Positions 17,707 through 26,265 of a DNA stretch of 64,000 bases are shown one piece after another. Origin of the DNA: Oleispira sp036960605 (lineage in GTDB: Bacteria; Pseudomonadota; Gammaproteobacteria; Pseudomonadales; Oceanobacteraceae). Made by a program: the position numbers and the translations under genes. The notes below the pieces were generated by a model. That model was not told where the DNA came from, searched no databases, and was given only the letters and a program-made list of their open reading frames with translations. The stretch is taken from assembly GCA_036960605.1 (NCBI GenBank), contig JBALXI010000025.1, positions 6,137 through 70,136 of the forward strand, written 5' to 3'. How positions within the stretch are numbered: the stretch's first letter is position 1; the number at the start of each line of letters is the position of its first letter.

Positions 17707-18950
17707 TGTTTACTTTTTATAGGGGCGGTATCGGTTTTATTCTTAATTTCTGTATCAGACATTTTCTTCCAATTATGAAACCAGCGGATTAATTCATTCT
17801 TAGGCTTGGGTTTAGATATTAGATAGCCTTGAAGCAGCATTCTAGTATTTAAACTTTTTAGATATTGATATTCTTCATGTGACTCAATACCTTCAGCGAC
17901 CAGCTCGTAACTGTATTTTTTAGTAATATCTACCAAGGTATTAACGATCACTTGTGAAAAGTGATCTTGATGGATGTCAGTAATAAAGCTGCGATCAATT
18001 TTAATCTCACTAAAGGGCAAGTTCCTTAGTTGGGTCACATTGGTAAATCCGGTACCAAAATCATCCAACGATACACCATACTCCTTCATGCGTAAGCGAT
18101 TTAATGTCTCTAGCTGATTAGACGACTGTAGTGCCCATTCTTCAGTGACCTCGACAACAACTTGTTTAGGGCTAATATCATGTTGGCTGAACAATGCATC
18201 AAGTTTCTCTGGTGTTTCTAAATCGTCTAATTGCAGTGGTGAAAGATTAAAGGCTAGGGTCAGTGAATTGCCAAAACATGCTCGCATTTCTTTGTAGTCT
18301 GTAATCGATTTGGCGAGTAGTTGGAAGGTAACTTCATCGATTAAATTATTATCTTCAGCGCACTTAATAAAGCGCACGGGAAGGATGCTATCACCGTGTC
18401 CAGGGTTATCAATTCGGGCTAATACCTCAATGCTGTGAACTTGGTTTGTATGACTATCAATTTTAGGTTGGTAATACGGGATGATACGTTGTTCGCTAAT
18501 AGCCAATTCAAGTTCTGTTTTACTCAGGGGGATTTGGGGTGTGCCCATATGTTCATTAAAATAATGGAACTTAGTGATAATACGCTGTAATTCATTGGCA
18601 CTTATGGGTTTAACAATATTACCGATTAAATGGACTTTGTTTTGGCGGGCAATCTCGGATGCAAGGTTGATTACTCTAATTTCCATGCCCGAAATGATGA
18701 CGATACTGCCTTTGAAATCTTGATTACCTAAATGCCGTATGAGTTCCATACCATCCATCTCTGGCATATTTAAATCAACAAAAAGAAGTTGATAATAATT
18801 TGGGCGGCCATTGATCATGGCTAGCGCTTCGACGCCCGTACCGCAATGGGCAATATTGCTGACGCCAAGCTGATTTAAAATAGCATCCAGGACAACTCGG
18901 ATGGACTTTGAGTCATCCACAATGATCGTATTAATGCCCTGTTTATTCAT
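17703..18950 (-). CDS. Response regulator with EAL domain (c-di-GMP phosphodiesterase)
   Basis: A 415-residue protein. The N-terminal receiver domain has the acidic pair in IIVDDSKSIR, the phospho-acceptor Asp in LLFVDLNMPEMDG and the lysine in IVKPIS. The C-terminal EAL domain keeps its key motifs: EVLAR, NLSPLQL, EVTEEWAL, LDDFGTG, KIDRSFI and EGIES. It therefore probably hydrolyses c-di-GMP under control of phosphorylation; the partner kinase is not adjacent. I chose the ATG at 18950 because AGGT precedes it and it matches the receiver start; upstream starts would add about 19 unlikely residues. Confidence 0.9.
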   Translation of the reverse strand: MNKQGINTIIVDDSKSIRVVLDAILNQLGVSNIAHCGTGVEALAMINGRPNYYQLLFVDLNMPEMDGMELIRHLGNQDFKGSIVIISGMEIRVINLASEIARQNKVHLIGNIVKPISANELQRIITKFHYFNEHMGTPQIPLSKTELELAISEQRIIPYYQPKIDSHTNQVHSIEVLARIDNPGHGDSILPVRFIKCAEDNNLIDEVTFQLLAKSITDYKEMRACFGNSLTLAFNLSPLQLDDLETPEKLDALFSQHDISPKQVVVEVTEEWALQSSNQLETLNRLRMKEYGVSLDDFGTGFTNVTQLRNLPFSEIKIDRSFITDIHQDHFSQVIVNTLVDITKKYSYELVAEGIESHEEYQYLKSLNTRMLLQGYLISKPKPKNELIRWFHNWKKMSDTEIKNKTDTAPIKSKH

Positions 18951-19181
18951 GCTGATACCTAGTGTAAAGAAGATCATGCAGTAGTGATCTATTGAGCATA
19001 GATGCAAACAATAGACTTATCTAATGTATGGTTATAGCGGGATGTTATGAGCTTCCTCCTAATATATGAAAAAGGAGTTAAGCCAGCGTATTTGCGCCAC
19101 GATAGGGCATAAGGGGCAATTTAAGGAAGGTTCCGTACGAAATTGAGCTGACTTGTTGAGTCTCAATACGAAGTTTTAATA

Positions 19182-19209
19182 TTGAAACGGATCGACATCG
19201 GCTTATACT
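19182..19209 (+). promoter_or_regulatory. Probable arfA promoter
   Basis: TTGAAA (19182-19187) and TATACT (19204-19209) each match the sigma-70 boxes at five of six positions and are 16 bases apart. The transcript would start near 19216 with a leader of about 20-35 bases. Confidence 0.6.
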
Positions 19210-19236
19210 GAGTTATTCATAGGCAGAGGAATAATT

Positions 19237-19257
19237 ATGAGGAATGAATATGAGTAA
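19237..19257 (+). CDS. Possible upstream mini-ORF overlapping the arfA start
   Basis: ATG at 19237 opens six codons (MRNEYE) ending at TAA 19255-19257. It has the best ribosome binding site in the region (AGAGGA, 19225-19230, seven bases away). Its stop lies just past both candidate arfA starts in another frame, so ribosomes finishing it could reinitiate or interfere at arfA. It may be chance. Confidence 0.35.
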   Translation: MRNEYE

Positions 19258-19447
19258 TAAGAGCTCAATAGAGACTGGCCGTGGGCAGGTGAAGCACAAT
19301 CATCTTGCCGCATTGGTGACATCGAAAGTCTATCGTCAGCAAATAGTGAAAGCGAAGAAAGGAAAGGGGGCTTATATCCGCAAAGATAAGAGGAACGAAA
19401 AACCAGATTATAAAAAAGGGCAAGAGCCCTATTTAATAGCGGTTTAA
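19250..19447 (+). CDS. arfA: Alternative ribosome-rescue factor A
   Basis: A 65-residue basic protein. RGQVKHNHLAALVTSKVYR followed by KKGKGAYIRKDKR matches the ArfA core, in which the N-terminal part recruits RF2 and the basic tail enters the mRNA channel of stalled ribosomes. ArfA backs up trans-translation on non-stop mRNAs. I prefer the ATG at 19250 because GAGG lies seven bases upstream; the ATG at 19244 (67 residues) is the alternative. In E. coli the arfA mRNA is cut at a hairpin near its 3' end, so tmRNA normally destroys the product. A hairpin spanning the stop codon is present here too (19425-19486). Confidence 0.85.
   Translation: MSNKSSIETGRGQVKHNHLAALVTSKVYRQQIVKAKKGKGAYIRKDKRNEKPDYKKGQEPYLIAV
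19412..19430 (-). terminator. Candidate terminator for the leftward lipoprotein hydrolase gene
   Basis: Read on the minus strand, AGGGC-TCTT-GCCCT is followed by six Ts. It lies inside the 3' end of arfA and shares bases with the larger plus-strand hairpin, so the two folds exclude each other. Confidence 0.5.
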
Positions 19448-19486
19448 TTTGCACTGCTGCAAGCTAAGTCATTATCAAATAGGGCT
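19425..19486 (+). promoter_or_regulatory. Hairpin across the arfA stop codon
   Basis: AGCCCTATTT (19425-19434, coding) pairs perfectly with AAATAGGGCT (19477-19486, beyond the stop), followed by four Ts. An inner TAGC/GCTA stem is possible. It could act as an RNase III target or as an intrinsic terminator that yields non-stop arfA mRNA, as described for E. coli arfA. Confidence 0.6.
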
Positions 19487-19517
19487 TTTAACGTTAGCTA
19501 AAGCGATTCACTGGCCG

Positions 19518-20534
19518 TTATTCAACCGTTGATAAAAATTGCTGATAGACCTCAGCGCTCTCATTCGGGATTTCGACCATCGGTAAATGACCCACACCTT
19601 CAAAAATATGCATCCTCGCATTAGGGATTATTTCTTTAAACGCAGTGGCGGCCGAAACATCTAATACACGATCTTCTTTACCCCACATAATGAGCGTCGG
19701 CAGCTGATGTTCAGCGATGGTTGCTTGTATCGACTGATGAAAATTGTTTTCGATCAAGCGTTGTTTCGTCGTGAGCATATCACTGAATATTTTTGTATTG
19801 ATCTCGGCTCGAGCAAGGGTTTGGCGATAAAGTGCTGGGCGTAGAGGCCAAGGCAGAAACGGTGGCTGGCTCATGGTGAAATTCATGCGATACTCAAAAC
19901 TTTCTTCATCCGTTGCAATCAGAGGGTTACTGCCTTTTTGCAACGCCTTATAAAATTCACTGACCTGTGCACCTTCAATACCCGCTGCGTCAATTAAGGT
20001 TAAGCTTTTAACCTTTTTGGGGTGATTTAAGCTATAAATTGCACTAATGGCTCCGCCCATAGAGTTGCCTGCAATATGAAACTGATTGATTCCTAAGCCT
20101 GTTACCAATGCATCTAGACGCTCTGCTTGCTTGATTAGGCCATAATCTGTCGTCAGTAATTTTTCTGAATCTCCATGTCCTGCTAAATCAACCGCGATGA
20201 CATGATATTTTTCATCTAAGGCTTTGGTGAAGCGAATCCAATTATCTTTATTAGCCGAAAAACCATGCACGAGAATAATGCTCTCGGCATTGGCTATATT
20301 TGCACTCTGGCGTTCCATATAGGTAAGGTTTACATCGCCAGCCGGTGCTGTTTTAACCTCTAGGCCGACGCTATCTCGTGCGAGGGAGATAACTTCAGTA
20401 AATAAACTATCTTGTTGGCTAGCGGTACAGCCCCCAAATAATAGGCTGGTGAAAATGAGAGCACTCGTGCCCAGCTTCTTGCAAGTAGATCGTTGATTAC
20501 GCTTGAGTCTATTGTTCATTATTATTATTCGCAT
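19518..20534 (-). CDS. Alpha/beta-hydrolase lipoprotein (lipase/esterase-like)
   Basis: A 338-residue protein with a lipoprotein signal ending LLFGGC (cysteine 36). The hydrolase domain has the oxyanion motif VHGFSANKDNW, the nucleophile elbow GNSMGG, the acid in WGKEDRVLD, and the histidine in GVGHLPMVE. It resembles secreted or membrane-bound lipases of cold-water Moraxella/Psychrobacter type, but substrate specificity cannot be read. The ATG at 20534 immediately follows the stop of the upstream gene; an internal ATG at 20519 is also possible. The two genes form an operon. Confidence 0.87.
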   Translation of the reverse strand: MRIIIMNNRLKRNQRSTCKKLGTSALIFTSLLFGGCTASQQDSLFTEVISLARDSVGLEVKTAPAGDVNLTYMERQSANIANAESIILVHGFSANKDNWIRFTKALDEKYHVIAVDLAGHGDSEKLLTTDYGLIKQAERLDALVTGLGINQFHIAGNSMGGAISAIYSLNHPKKVKSLTLIDAAGIEGAQVSEFYKALQKGSNPLIATDEESFEYRMNFTMSQPPFLPWPLRPALYRQTLARAEINTKIFSDMLTTKQRLIENNFHQSIQATIAEHQLPTLIMWGKEDRVLDVSAATAFKEIIPNARMHIFEGVGHLPMVEIPNESAEVYQQFLSTVE

Positions 20535-21320
20535 CTATAAGTCTAATTTTAGTTCAGCCTGACTGAGTATTTTGGCGAGTTCCGCTACCACTGTAATAGC
20601 GGCGATAAGCGAAACTTCCTGAATCAGGTGATTCTTTTGATAGACCAAGAGCATGCCACTACTAATTTCTATGTGAAGGTGCGGATGCGCCAAAAGCCAG
20701 TTCATTAATGACGTTTCATTCTCTGTGTCAGCCGCGACCTCGTGCAAAAAGCGATAAGCCTGTGCGGGTTCATTCGCGTAAATATCAATTTTTGCTGCGC
20801 CGACCGTCTGTTCATTGTTTTGTTCGCAGTACAAAGAGTCGAATACTTTGGGTATTTGGTGAGTCGCTAGAGGGGTTAATTTTTGCATTCGATATTGGTT
20901 CTTTATCGCCTGCTGTTTACTCACATCAGTAAAGGCATCGCTCTCTTGATTATGCCTATCGATACAGAAATGTAGATTATTAAACTGTGGGGGCAGCTTG
21001 AGATTGAATAAAATCATGCTGCTATTGTGAATGCCAGTAGGCTCAATCGCCCGGCAATCAAAGGTATTGAAACCTAGATTGTCGTGCGTGCCATCGGCCT
21101 GAATGACGTGTCGGAATATGGCATTCTGGCTGTAGTTTAAAATGCCAAAATTTGCCTGTTTGATGGCGTCGCTAAAATCGATGAACTCTTGATATTGCCA
21201 ATTATTATTTTGGGCAATTTGGCGGATTTTCCCACTGCGAGTGTTTTTGCTTAGCATAATCAATAACACCGCAGTGAGAGTGATAATACTAAGGATGATA
21301 AAGGTTAATATCAGCTGCAA
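20535..21320 (-). CDS. Uncharacterised membrane-anchored protein
   Basis: A 261-residue protein with one N-terminal membrane helix (about 2-23, LILTFIILSIITLTAVLLIML) followed by a soluble domain of about 235 residues that looks cytoplasmic, because charged residues follow the helix. No catalytic motif was recognised. It is first in a leftward operon with the lipoprotein hydrolase, and the two may act together in the envelope; that is inference from position only. Confidence 0.72.
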   Translation of the reverse strand: MQLILTFIILSIITLTAVLLIMLSKNTRSGKIRQIAQNNNWQYQEFIDFSDAIKQANFGILNYSQNAIFRHVIQADGTHDNLGFNTFDCRAIEPTGIHNSSMILFNLKLPPQFNNLHFCIDRHNQESDAFTDVSKQQAIKNQYRMQKLTPLATHQIPKVFDSLYCEQNNEQTVGAAKIDIYANEPAQAYRFLHEVAADTENETSLMNWLLAHPHLHIEISSGMLLVYQKNHLIQEVSLIAAITVVAELAKILSQAELKLDL

Positions 21321-21379
21321 TTGTGGCCTCTTAACATGTACTATGAGAATTAATAATATTGTCTGTTGAAGAGTCTACC

Positions 21380-22606
21380 ATGCCTAAAAAGCCGGTCAGT
21401 AAAAAAACTAAATCAGCAGCGCCTGCTCAGGAAAAAGACGCTGCGGTATTAGCCGAAGAAGTGCTCAGTCATGATGGTAAGCATCGCATTGGTATTATGA
21501 CATTGAACTCGGCGAAAACGATGAATGCGGTTGATCTTGATATGGTCAACCTCATTGATGACATTTTAGCGCGCTGGCAAGCGGATGATGGCATTGTCGC
21601 GATGGTGATGTGTGGGGCTGGCGATAAGGCTTTTTGTGCGGGTGGCGATATTCGTCAGCTATATGACAGTATGCAAGCGGAGGGTGATGAGCATCTAAAA
21701 TATGCTGATGCTTTTTTTACCGGTGAGTACAGTAAAAACTATCGAGTTCACCGTTTTGGTAAACCTCTAATCGCTTGGGGCCATGGTTTTGTAATGGGGG
21801 GCGGATTAGGTTTATTTATTGGTGCTAGCCACAAAGTCGGAACCGAAACCTTAAAGTTGGCTTGGCCTGAAATTCGAATCGGTTTATTTCCGGATGTGGC
21901 GGGCAGTTATTATTTAAGCCGTTTACCTTTCCCTTTAGGTCACTGGATGGCACTCACGGGTAGTCAGATGAACGCCGTTGATTGCAAGCAGGCAGGCTTA
22001 GTCGATTATTGCGTAGCTAATGGTGAATTGAAAAACTTAATTGAACAGTTACGTCATCAGTCTTGGCAAGAAAATAAGGCTATGAATAATCAATATGTAC
22101 GAGAACTGTTAACCGCTTTTGAGCAGCAAAGCGAAGCACATCCAGAAGCAGTATTTCCAGAATCTAAGCTGGTGGATAATCAAAAAGATATTGAGCAACT
22201 ATTTGGAGCAATGTCAGAAGAACACTTTATATCGCTAGCGGATAACAAATTTGCTTTGGAAGACATAGCGGCAAAAATCAACGCGGTAGACAGTGATAAT
22301 ACTTGGTTTAATCAAGGGCGTGATAACTTTAATGCGGGTTGTCCAGCGACCGCGCATATTATTATGCGCCAGTTACAGTTAGGCCCAAATATGACGTTGA
22401 AAGAAGTCGTGCAGTGGGAGTTAATTCTGGCCTTGCAGTCTGTTCGCCATCCTGATTTTGCTGAAGGTATTCGCGCGATGGTGGTCGATAAAGACTTTCA
22501 ACCTAAATGGCAGCACGGTTCAGTGAGTAATGTACCGAGTGAATGGGTTGAGGAAATGCTGACGCCGCTTTGGCCTGCGACAGAGCACCCTTTTGAGGCG
22601 CTGTAA
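21380..22606 (+). CDS. Enoyl-CoA hydratase/isomerase family protein, 3-hydroxyisobutyryl-CoA hydrolase-like
   Basis: A 408-residue crotonase-fold protein. CGAGDKAFCAGGDIRQLYDS and the IGLFPDVAGSYYLSRL segment are typical of the 3-hydroxyisobutyryl-CoA hydrolase branch (valine catabolism) rather than classical hydratases; GHGFVMGGGLGLF forms the oxyanion region. The long C-terminal part also fits that branch. The first 25 residues are lysine/alanine-rich and probably disordered. I chose the ATG at 21380, preceded by GAAGAG, over a TTG at 21359. No other valine-degradation genes are nearby, so the exact substrate is open. Confidence 0.82.
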   Translation: MPKKPVSKKTKSAAPAQEKDAAVLAEEVLSHDGKHRIGIMTLNSAKTMNAVDLDMVNLIDDILARWQADDGIVAMVMCGAGDKAFCAGGDIRQLYDSMQAEGDEHLKYADAFFTGEYSKNYRVHRFGKPLIAWGHGFVMGGGLGLFIGASHKVGTETLKLAWPEIRIGLFPDVAGSYYLSRLPFPLGHWMALTGSQMNAVDCKQAGLVDYCVANGELKNLIEQLRHQSWQENKAMNNQYVRELLTAFEQQSEAHPEAVFPESKLVDNQKDIEQLFGAMSEEHFISLADNKFALEDIAAKINAVDSDNTWFNQGRDNFNAGCPATAHIIMRQLQLGPNMTLKEVVQWELILALQSVRHPDFAEGIRAMVVDKDFQPKWQHGSVSNVPSEWVEEMLTPLWPATEHPFEAL

Positions 22607-22649
22607 TAGGATCTTGTCGACTAGTTATCCTGGGGCGGTCTTTGAATTT

Positions 22650-23456
22650 CTAACATTCAAAGATGTCATGAGCGAGTTCGATTTGCGGCGCAAGTAAATT
22701 GAACTCTTCATCGACCGTATTGCTATGCCAGCCTAGTCGTTGAATCGAAACGACATCACTCCAAGGTAAGTGCTGATCTTCAGAGCAGACTCGGTTGTTG
22801 GCAATGTTCACTAGGTCGCATAAATCAATACTGCTCATGTGACGGCTTTGATTTAGGTAGTTTTGAGGAATGTCGGCAATCGAGCGTGGAAATTGCCAGT
22901 GGCTTAAAATATTCTCACCGAGCATCGGATGAATTTCTTCGATGGTCTTATTTAATTCCCCTAAGGAGTAGCAGTCTTCTTTATCGGCCATAGAGATAAC
23001 AGGCAGTGCGCCTATCTTATGCAATAGACCCGCTAAAAAAGCTTCTTCAGGGACCAGCTTCGCTTTATCCGCCAATACGTAGCAGTGGCAAGCAACATTC
23101 AAACTGTGTTGCCAAATCTCTCTCATCTTCACTTCTGAAGAAGGGTTTTTACTGTTGAAGAGCTGTTTGGTCGACAAGCTTATGGCGACTCGGGCGCAGT
23201 AATTTAAACCGAGTAAACTAATCGCCTTGCTTAAGTCAGCGACTTTCACTTCTCGTCGTACTAAAGGGCTGTTGGCGATGCGTAAAAGCTGAGCCGTCGT
23301 AGCCGGGTCATGTTCAATAATACGAGCTAGCGCGAAAGTATCGAGATTAGGATCATTTTCACATTTACGAATACGTAATGCGATTTCTGGCAATGTAGGT
23401 AAGTTCAAGCTGCCACTTTCAACGGCGCGCATGATTTCGGCTGCAAGGGACTTCAT
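22650..23456 (-). CDS. HDOD domain protein (second of a tandem pair)
   Basis: A 268-residue protein that is almost entirely a HDOD domain: LPTLPEIALRIR at the start, a helical HDPATTAQLLRIANSP segment, and SKAISLLGLNYCARVAIS. HDOD domains are related to HD phosphohydrolases but lack most metal ligands, and usually serve as non-enzymatic signalling or output modules. It lies six bases after a paralogue with the same layout and probably arose by tandem duplication. Its role is unknown. Confidence 0.87.
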   Translation of the reverse strand: MKSLAAEIMRAVESGSLNLPTLPEIALRIRKCENDPNLDTFALARIIEHDPATTAQLLRIANSPLVRREVKVADLSKAISLLGLNYCARVAISLSTKQLFNSKNPSSEVKMREIWQHSLNVACHCYVLADKAKLVPEEAFLAGLLHKIGALPVISMADKEDCYSLGELNKTIEEIHPMLGENILSHWQFPRSIADIPQNYLNQSRHMSSIDLCDLVNIANNRVCSEDQHLPWSDVVSIQRLGWHSNTVDEEFNLLAPQIELAHDIFEC

Positions 23457-23462
23457 TCTTCA

Positions 23463-24305
23463 TTAACCTCCCAGAGCGCCTTGGGTTTCAGTCACTTCTT
23501 CGCTAATGCCTTCCATCTCACTAATCAGGGTGGTTGGATCAAGCCCTAAGCGATCAAAAGAGGAAATTTCTGTCCAGTCGAGTTTGGTATAAGGGTGGTC
23601 AGTTCCTGCATAGCTTTGCAGAGTTGCGACTTGCACAATATCGGCGTAATCGACTTTATCGACCTTGCGATCAAATTGCAGGTAGTTTTTTGAAACGCAG
23701 ACCAAGTCTGCAGGAAAATCCCACATTTTTAAAATGTAACTGCCAAGTGAGGGGTGCAATACGGTCAGTACTTTCCCTAAGGCAAAGGAATCATTTAATA
23801 AGGAATCGTTATTTTCAGCAAAGGCTAAAATCGGCAGTTTGCCAATTTGGTGAGTTAAGCCTGCGAGCAGCGCTTGATCAGGCTGTAAATTGGTAAAATG
23901 GCGTGCTAATACTTGGCTGCTAGCAGCAATTTCAACACTTTTTGACCAACAAGCGCGCATGCGCTTATCGACGATATCGCTGGTCGCTTGAAACATTTGC
24001 TCCATCGCAAGCCCCATCGCCAGATTACTGGTTAGGTCTATGCCAAGGCGAGATACTGCCGTATTAAGGTCAGATACGGGAATGCTGGCACGGATCAGTG
24101 GGCTATTGGCAACTTTAATCATACGCGCGCTGAGTGCAGCATCTCGACCTAGGATAGTCGTTAGGTCTGAAATGCTGGAGGTTACATCTTCTGCGATATC
24201 GCGAACCTGCAGCGCAATCTCCGGTAAGGTAGGAAGCACGAGCGTATCATTTTCTAAAGCCTGAATAATGTCTTGTTTTACTTGCTGAACGAGTGGAATA
24301 GCCAT
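23463..24305 (-). CDS. HDOD domain protein (first of a tandem pair)
   Basis: A 280-residue HDOD protein beginning with the same arrangement as its neighbour (LPTLPEIALQVRDIA, GRDAALSARMIKVANSPLIR, TAVSRLGIDLTSNLAMGLAM). The two proteins share many positions over their whole length but have clearly diverged. It starts 17 bases downstream of ygfZ, so ygfZ and both HDOD genes probably form one leftward transcript. No receiver, GGDEF or other partner domain is attached. A signalling scaffold role is inferred from the family. Confidence 0.87.
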   Translation of the reverse strand: MAIPLVQQVKQDIIQALENDTLVLPTLPEIALQVRDIAEDVTSSISDLTTILGRDAALSARMIKVANSPLIRASIPVSDLNTAVSRLGIDLTSNLAMGLAMEQMFQATSDIVDKRMRACWSKSVEIAASSQVLARHFTNLQPDQALLAGLTHQIGKLPILAFAENNDSLLNDSFALGKVLTVLHPSLGSYILKMWDFPADLVCVSKNYLQFDRKVDKVDYADIVQVATLQSYAGTDHPYTKLDWTEISSFDRLGLDPTTLISEMEGISEEVTETQGALGG

Positions 24306-24322
24306 CGTAATGTATGAACCTT

Positions 24323-25306
24323 TTATGCATCCTTTTCAATAGTATAGGGCAGGTTCTGCAAGGTGAGAGGAAAATCCAAAGATTCAGTTAAATACAAGGT
24401 CTGAAGTGGTTTTTCGCCGTGGGTAACGACTAATAAATCAAGGGTGCCTTGTGTCTTTGGGTGGCTACGAAGGATTAAAACTTCAGCCTGGTTCTTGCCA
24501 TTTTCATCAAACAGTTGCTTGGCTAATAGCGACTCGTCCGTTACGGTTTCTGTGGCAAGTCCTTGGTAGTGATAAAGCGCCTTCTTGGCTTTGCCTAAAT
24601 ACTGCAAGCGCGCAATGATTTCTTGGCCGGTATAGCAGCCTTTGCTAAAACTAATGCCGTCGATAAGGTGCCAGTTAATATGCTGAGGAATCCACTGCTC
24701 TATTTGAGCACCTTCCACGTAATAGATGCCATCGTTGATATCGGCGAGGCGCCAATCAAGCGCAGGGCTTAGCGAATATTCTTGTGAGCTATTATCGCTT
24801 ACGATAATAAAACTACGATTAGCGGTTAGCGTTAACTGATGTTGGTCTGCGCTATGAATGGCTGTTCCTGATTCTGCCGTGCTAGCCTCTGCGGTATGCC
24901 ATTGCCCAAGAATTAAATGGCTTTGCTGGCAATTCTCTATACTGGCCTTAAAGAAAACTTTATATTTCTGTAAGTACTTTTCTAGAATATCAGCACTGGT
25001 CGTGGGTAGAACGAGCCAATAGTTATCGCCGTCGAAGCTAATGTTGAAGTTGGCAACGATACGTCCTTTAGCCGTACAGCAAGCGCCATAGTGGACAGTG
25101 CTGGTGGTTATATCTGTGATGTTGCAAGTGAGCTGTCCTTGCAGAAAGCGTTCAGCATCTGGGCCACTGATTTTGAGAGCTGAAAACTGATTTAGCCAGC
25201 AGGTTTTCAGATCGCTTGCCGCAGCAGCGTCTGCCTTTGGCTGAGGTGTATAATCTCCCCAGTTGTCGAGTTGACCAGTGTGTTCAAGTGCAGAGCGTGA
25301 AACCAT
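24323..25306 (-). CDS. ygfZ: Folate-binding protein YgfZ
   Basis: A 327-residue protein of the GcvT-like family with the diagnostic KGCYTGQEIIAR motif, whose cysteine is needed for function, and the N-terminal FLQGQLTCNI segment. YgfZ uses tetrahydrofolate to help assemble or repair certain Fe-S enzymes. It lies divergent from sdhE, as in many gammaproteobacteria, which fits a shared role in maturing succinate dehydrogenase and other Fe-S/flavin enzymes. Confidence 0.92.
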   Translation of the reverse strand: MVSRSALEHTGQLDNWGDYTPQPKADAAAASDLKTCWLNQFSALKISGPDAERFLQGQLTCNITDITTSTVHYGACCTAKGRIVANFNISFDGDNYWLVLPTTSADILEKYLQKYKVFFKASIENCQQSHLILGQWHTAEASTAESGTAIHSADQHQLTLTANRSFIIVSDNSSQEYSLSPALDWRLADINDGIYYVEGAQIEQWIPQHINWHLIDGISFSKGCYTGQEIIARLQYLGKAKKALYHYQGLATETVTDESLLAKQLFDENGKNQAEVLILRSHPKTQGTLDLLVVTHGEKPLQTLYLTESLDFPLTLQNLPYTIEKDA

Positions 25307-25452
25307 GAGTGTTGTCCTAGTATTGCGATAATACGGCTAAATAATTGCTTTGGCGCAAGCATTTGCATTTTACGCGATAAATCACTCCTGTGTCCTGTGT
25401 CTTGTGCTTGGGCTTATGTATAATGCCTCCATTCAATATTGGGAGAGTCGGT

Positions 25453-25710
25453 GTGAGTGAAAATATCGAGTATAAGCGTGTAATGTGGCATTGCCGTCGA
25501 GGCATGCTAGAACTTGACGTATTGTTATTACCTTTTTGCCGTGAAATGTTTTTAACGTTAAGCACTGACGATCAGGCTAAGTTTGTTGATTTAATCGAGT
25601 GTGAAGATCCTGATTTATTTGGTTGGTTTATGCAGCATACTGTGGCCGAAAATCCTAATCATGCGTATATGGTCGAGATGATTTTAAAAGCCGGTAAAAT
25701 TAAAATTTAG
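25453..25710 (+). CDS. sdhE: Succinate dehydrogenase flavinylation factor SdhE
   Basis: An 85-residue protein with the family core RVMWHCRRGMLELDVLLLPF, which includes the conserved RG near the start, and CEDPDLFGWFM. SdhE helps attach FAD covalently to SdhA. The start is GTG at 25453: GGGAGAG lies six bases upstream and the length fits, whereas the upstream ATG would add 21 atypical residues. It is followed by ygfX, the same pair as in E. coli. Confidence 0.9.
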   Translation: MSENIEYKRVMWHCRRGMLELDVLLLPFCREMFLTLSTDDQAKFVDLIECEDPDLFGWFMQHTVAENPNHAYMVEMILKAGKIKI

Positions 25711-25752
25711 TATCAAAAGTTTTATTAATTAACGCTTTAAAGCAGGACTCTC

Positions 25753-26214
25753 ATGGATGAGAACCGCCCCCTCGATATTTTTCTACAGCCGTCCAAACGG
25801 TTGATCATTCTTAGTGTGTTCTTTGCTTTAAGCTGTTCATTGCTCTTGTTCAGTATTCCTCTTGAATATGTTTATAAATTGCTACTATTCACAGTGATGT
25901 CGATTGGTATTCTGATGGAGCTGCGCACGAAGGTATTTCTTACCAGTCCTAGTAGCATTATACGTCTGGGGTGTGATGGTGGCATTGCTGATAATGAAGG
26001 TAATGTCAGTGAAATATGCTGGTGGTACCAGCGCCGATCTGGGGGCGATAAAATATACGCTGAATTATCTTCGAATAGCCGTGTATGGGCTGATTGGGTA
26101 GCGATGGATTTTAGTCGCTGGCCTTGGCAGCTGGGTCAGGCGGTATTGATCGCCCGCGATAGCGTTGAAGAGCCAAAAGACTTTCAACGCTTGAAGCGAA
26201 TGTTGCGAAGTTGA
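25753..26214 (+). CDS. YgfX/CptA-like membrane protein
   Basis: A 153-residue protein with two membrane helices near the N-terminus (about 17-33 and 36-54) followed by a soluble domain containing GNVSEICWWYQRR. Position 42 bases after sdhE, the two-helix topology and length all match YgfX (CptA). In E. coli YgfX has been proposed as the toxin partner of YgfY/SdhE, affecting the cytoskeletal proteins MreB and FtsZ, though that view is debated. Sequence similarity is weak, so the call rests largely on context. Confidence 0.65.
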   Translation: MDENRPLDIFLQPSKRLIILSVFFALSCSLLLFSIPLEYVYKLLLFTVMSIGILMELRTKVFLTSPSSIIRLGCDGGIADNEGNVSEICWWYQRRSGGDKIYAELSSNSRVWADWVAMDFSRWPWQLGQAVLIARDSVEEPKDFQRLKRMLRS

Positions 26215-26265
26215 TAAATGTTGCGCAGTTAATAAAGGTGAATAGGTTGAGTAAATAGGATGAGC

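Noticed and set aside
22640..22662. CTTTGAAT/ATTCAAAG hairpin at the end of the second HDOD gene as a terminator
   Set aside because: Perfect stem but no T run on either strand, so termination is doubtful.
23534..23896. 120-codon plus-strand frame within the first HDOD gene
   Set aside because: Antisense to a conserved domain; no homologous features.
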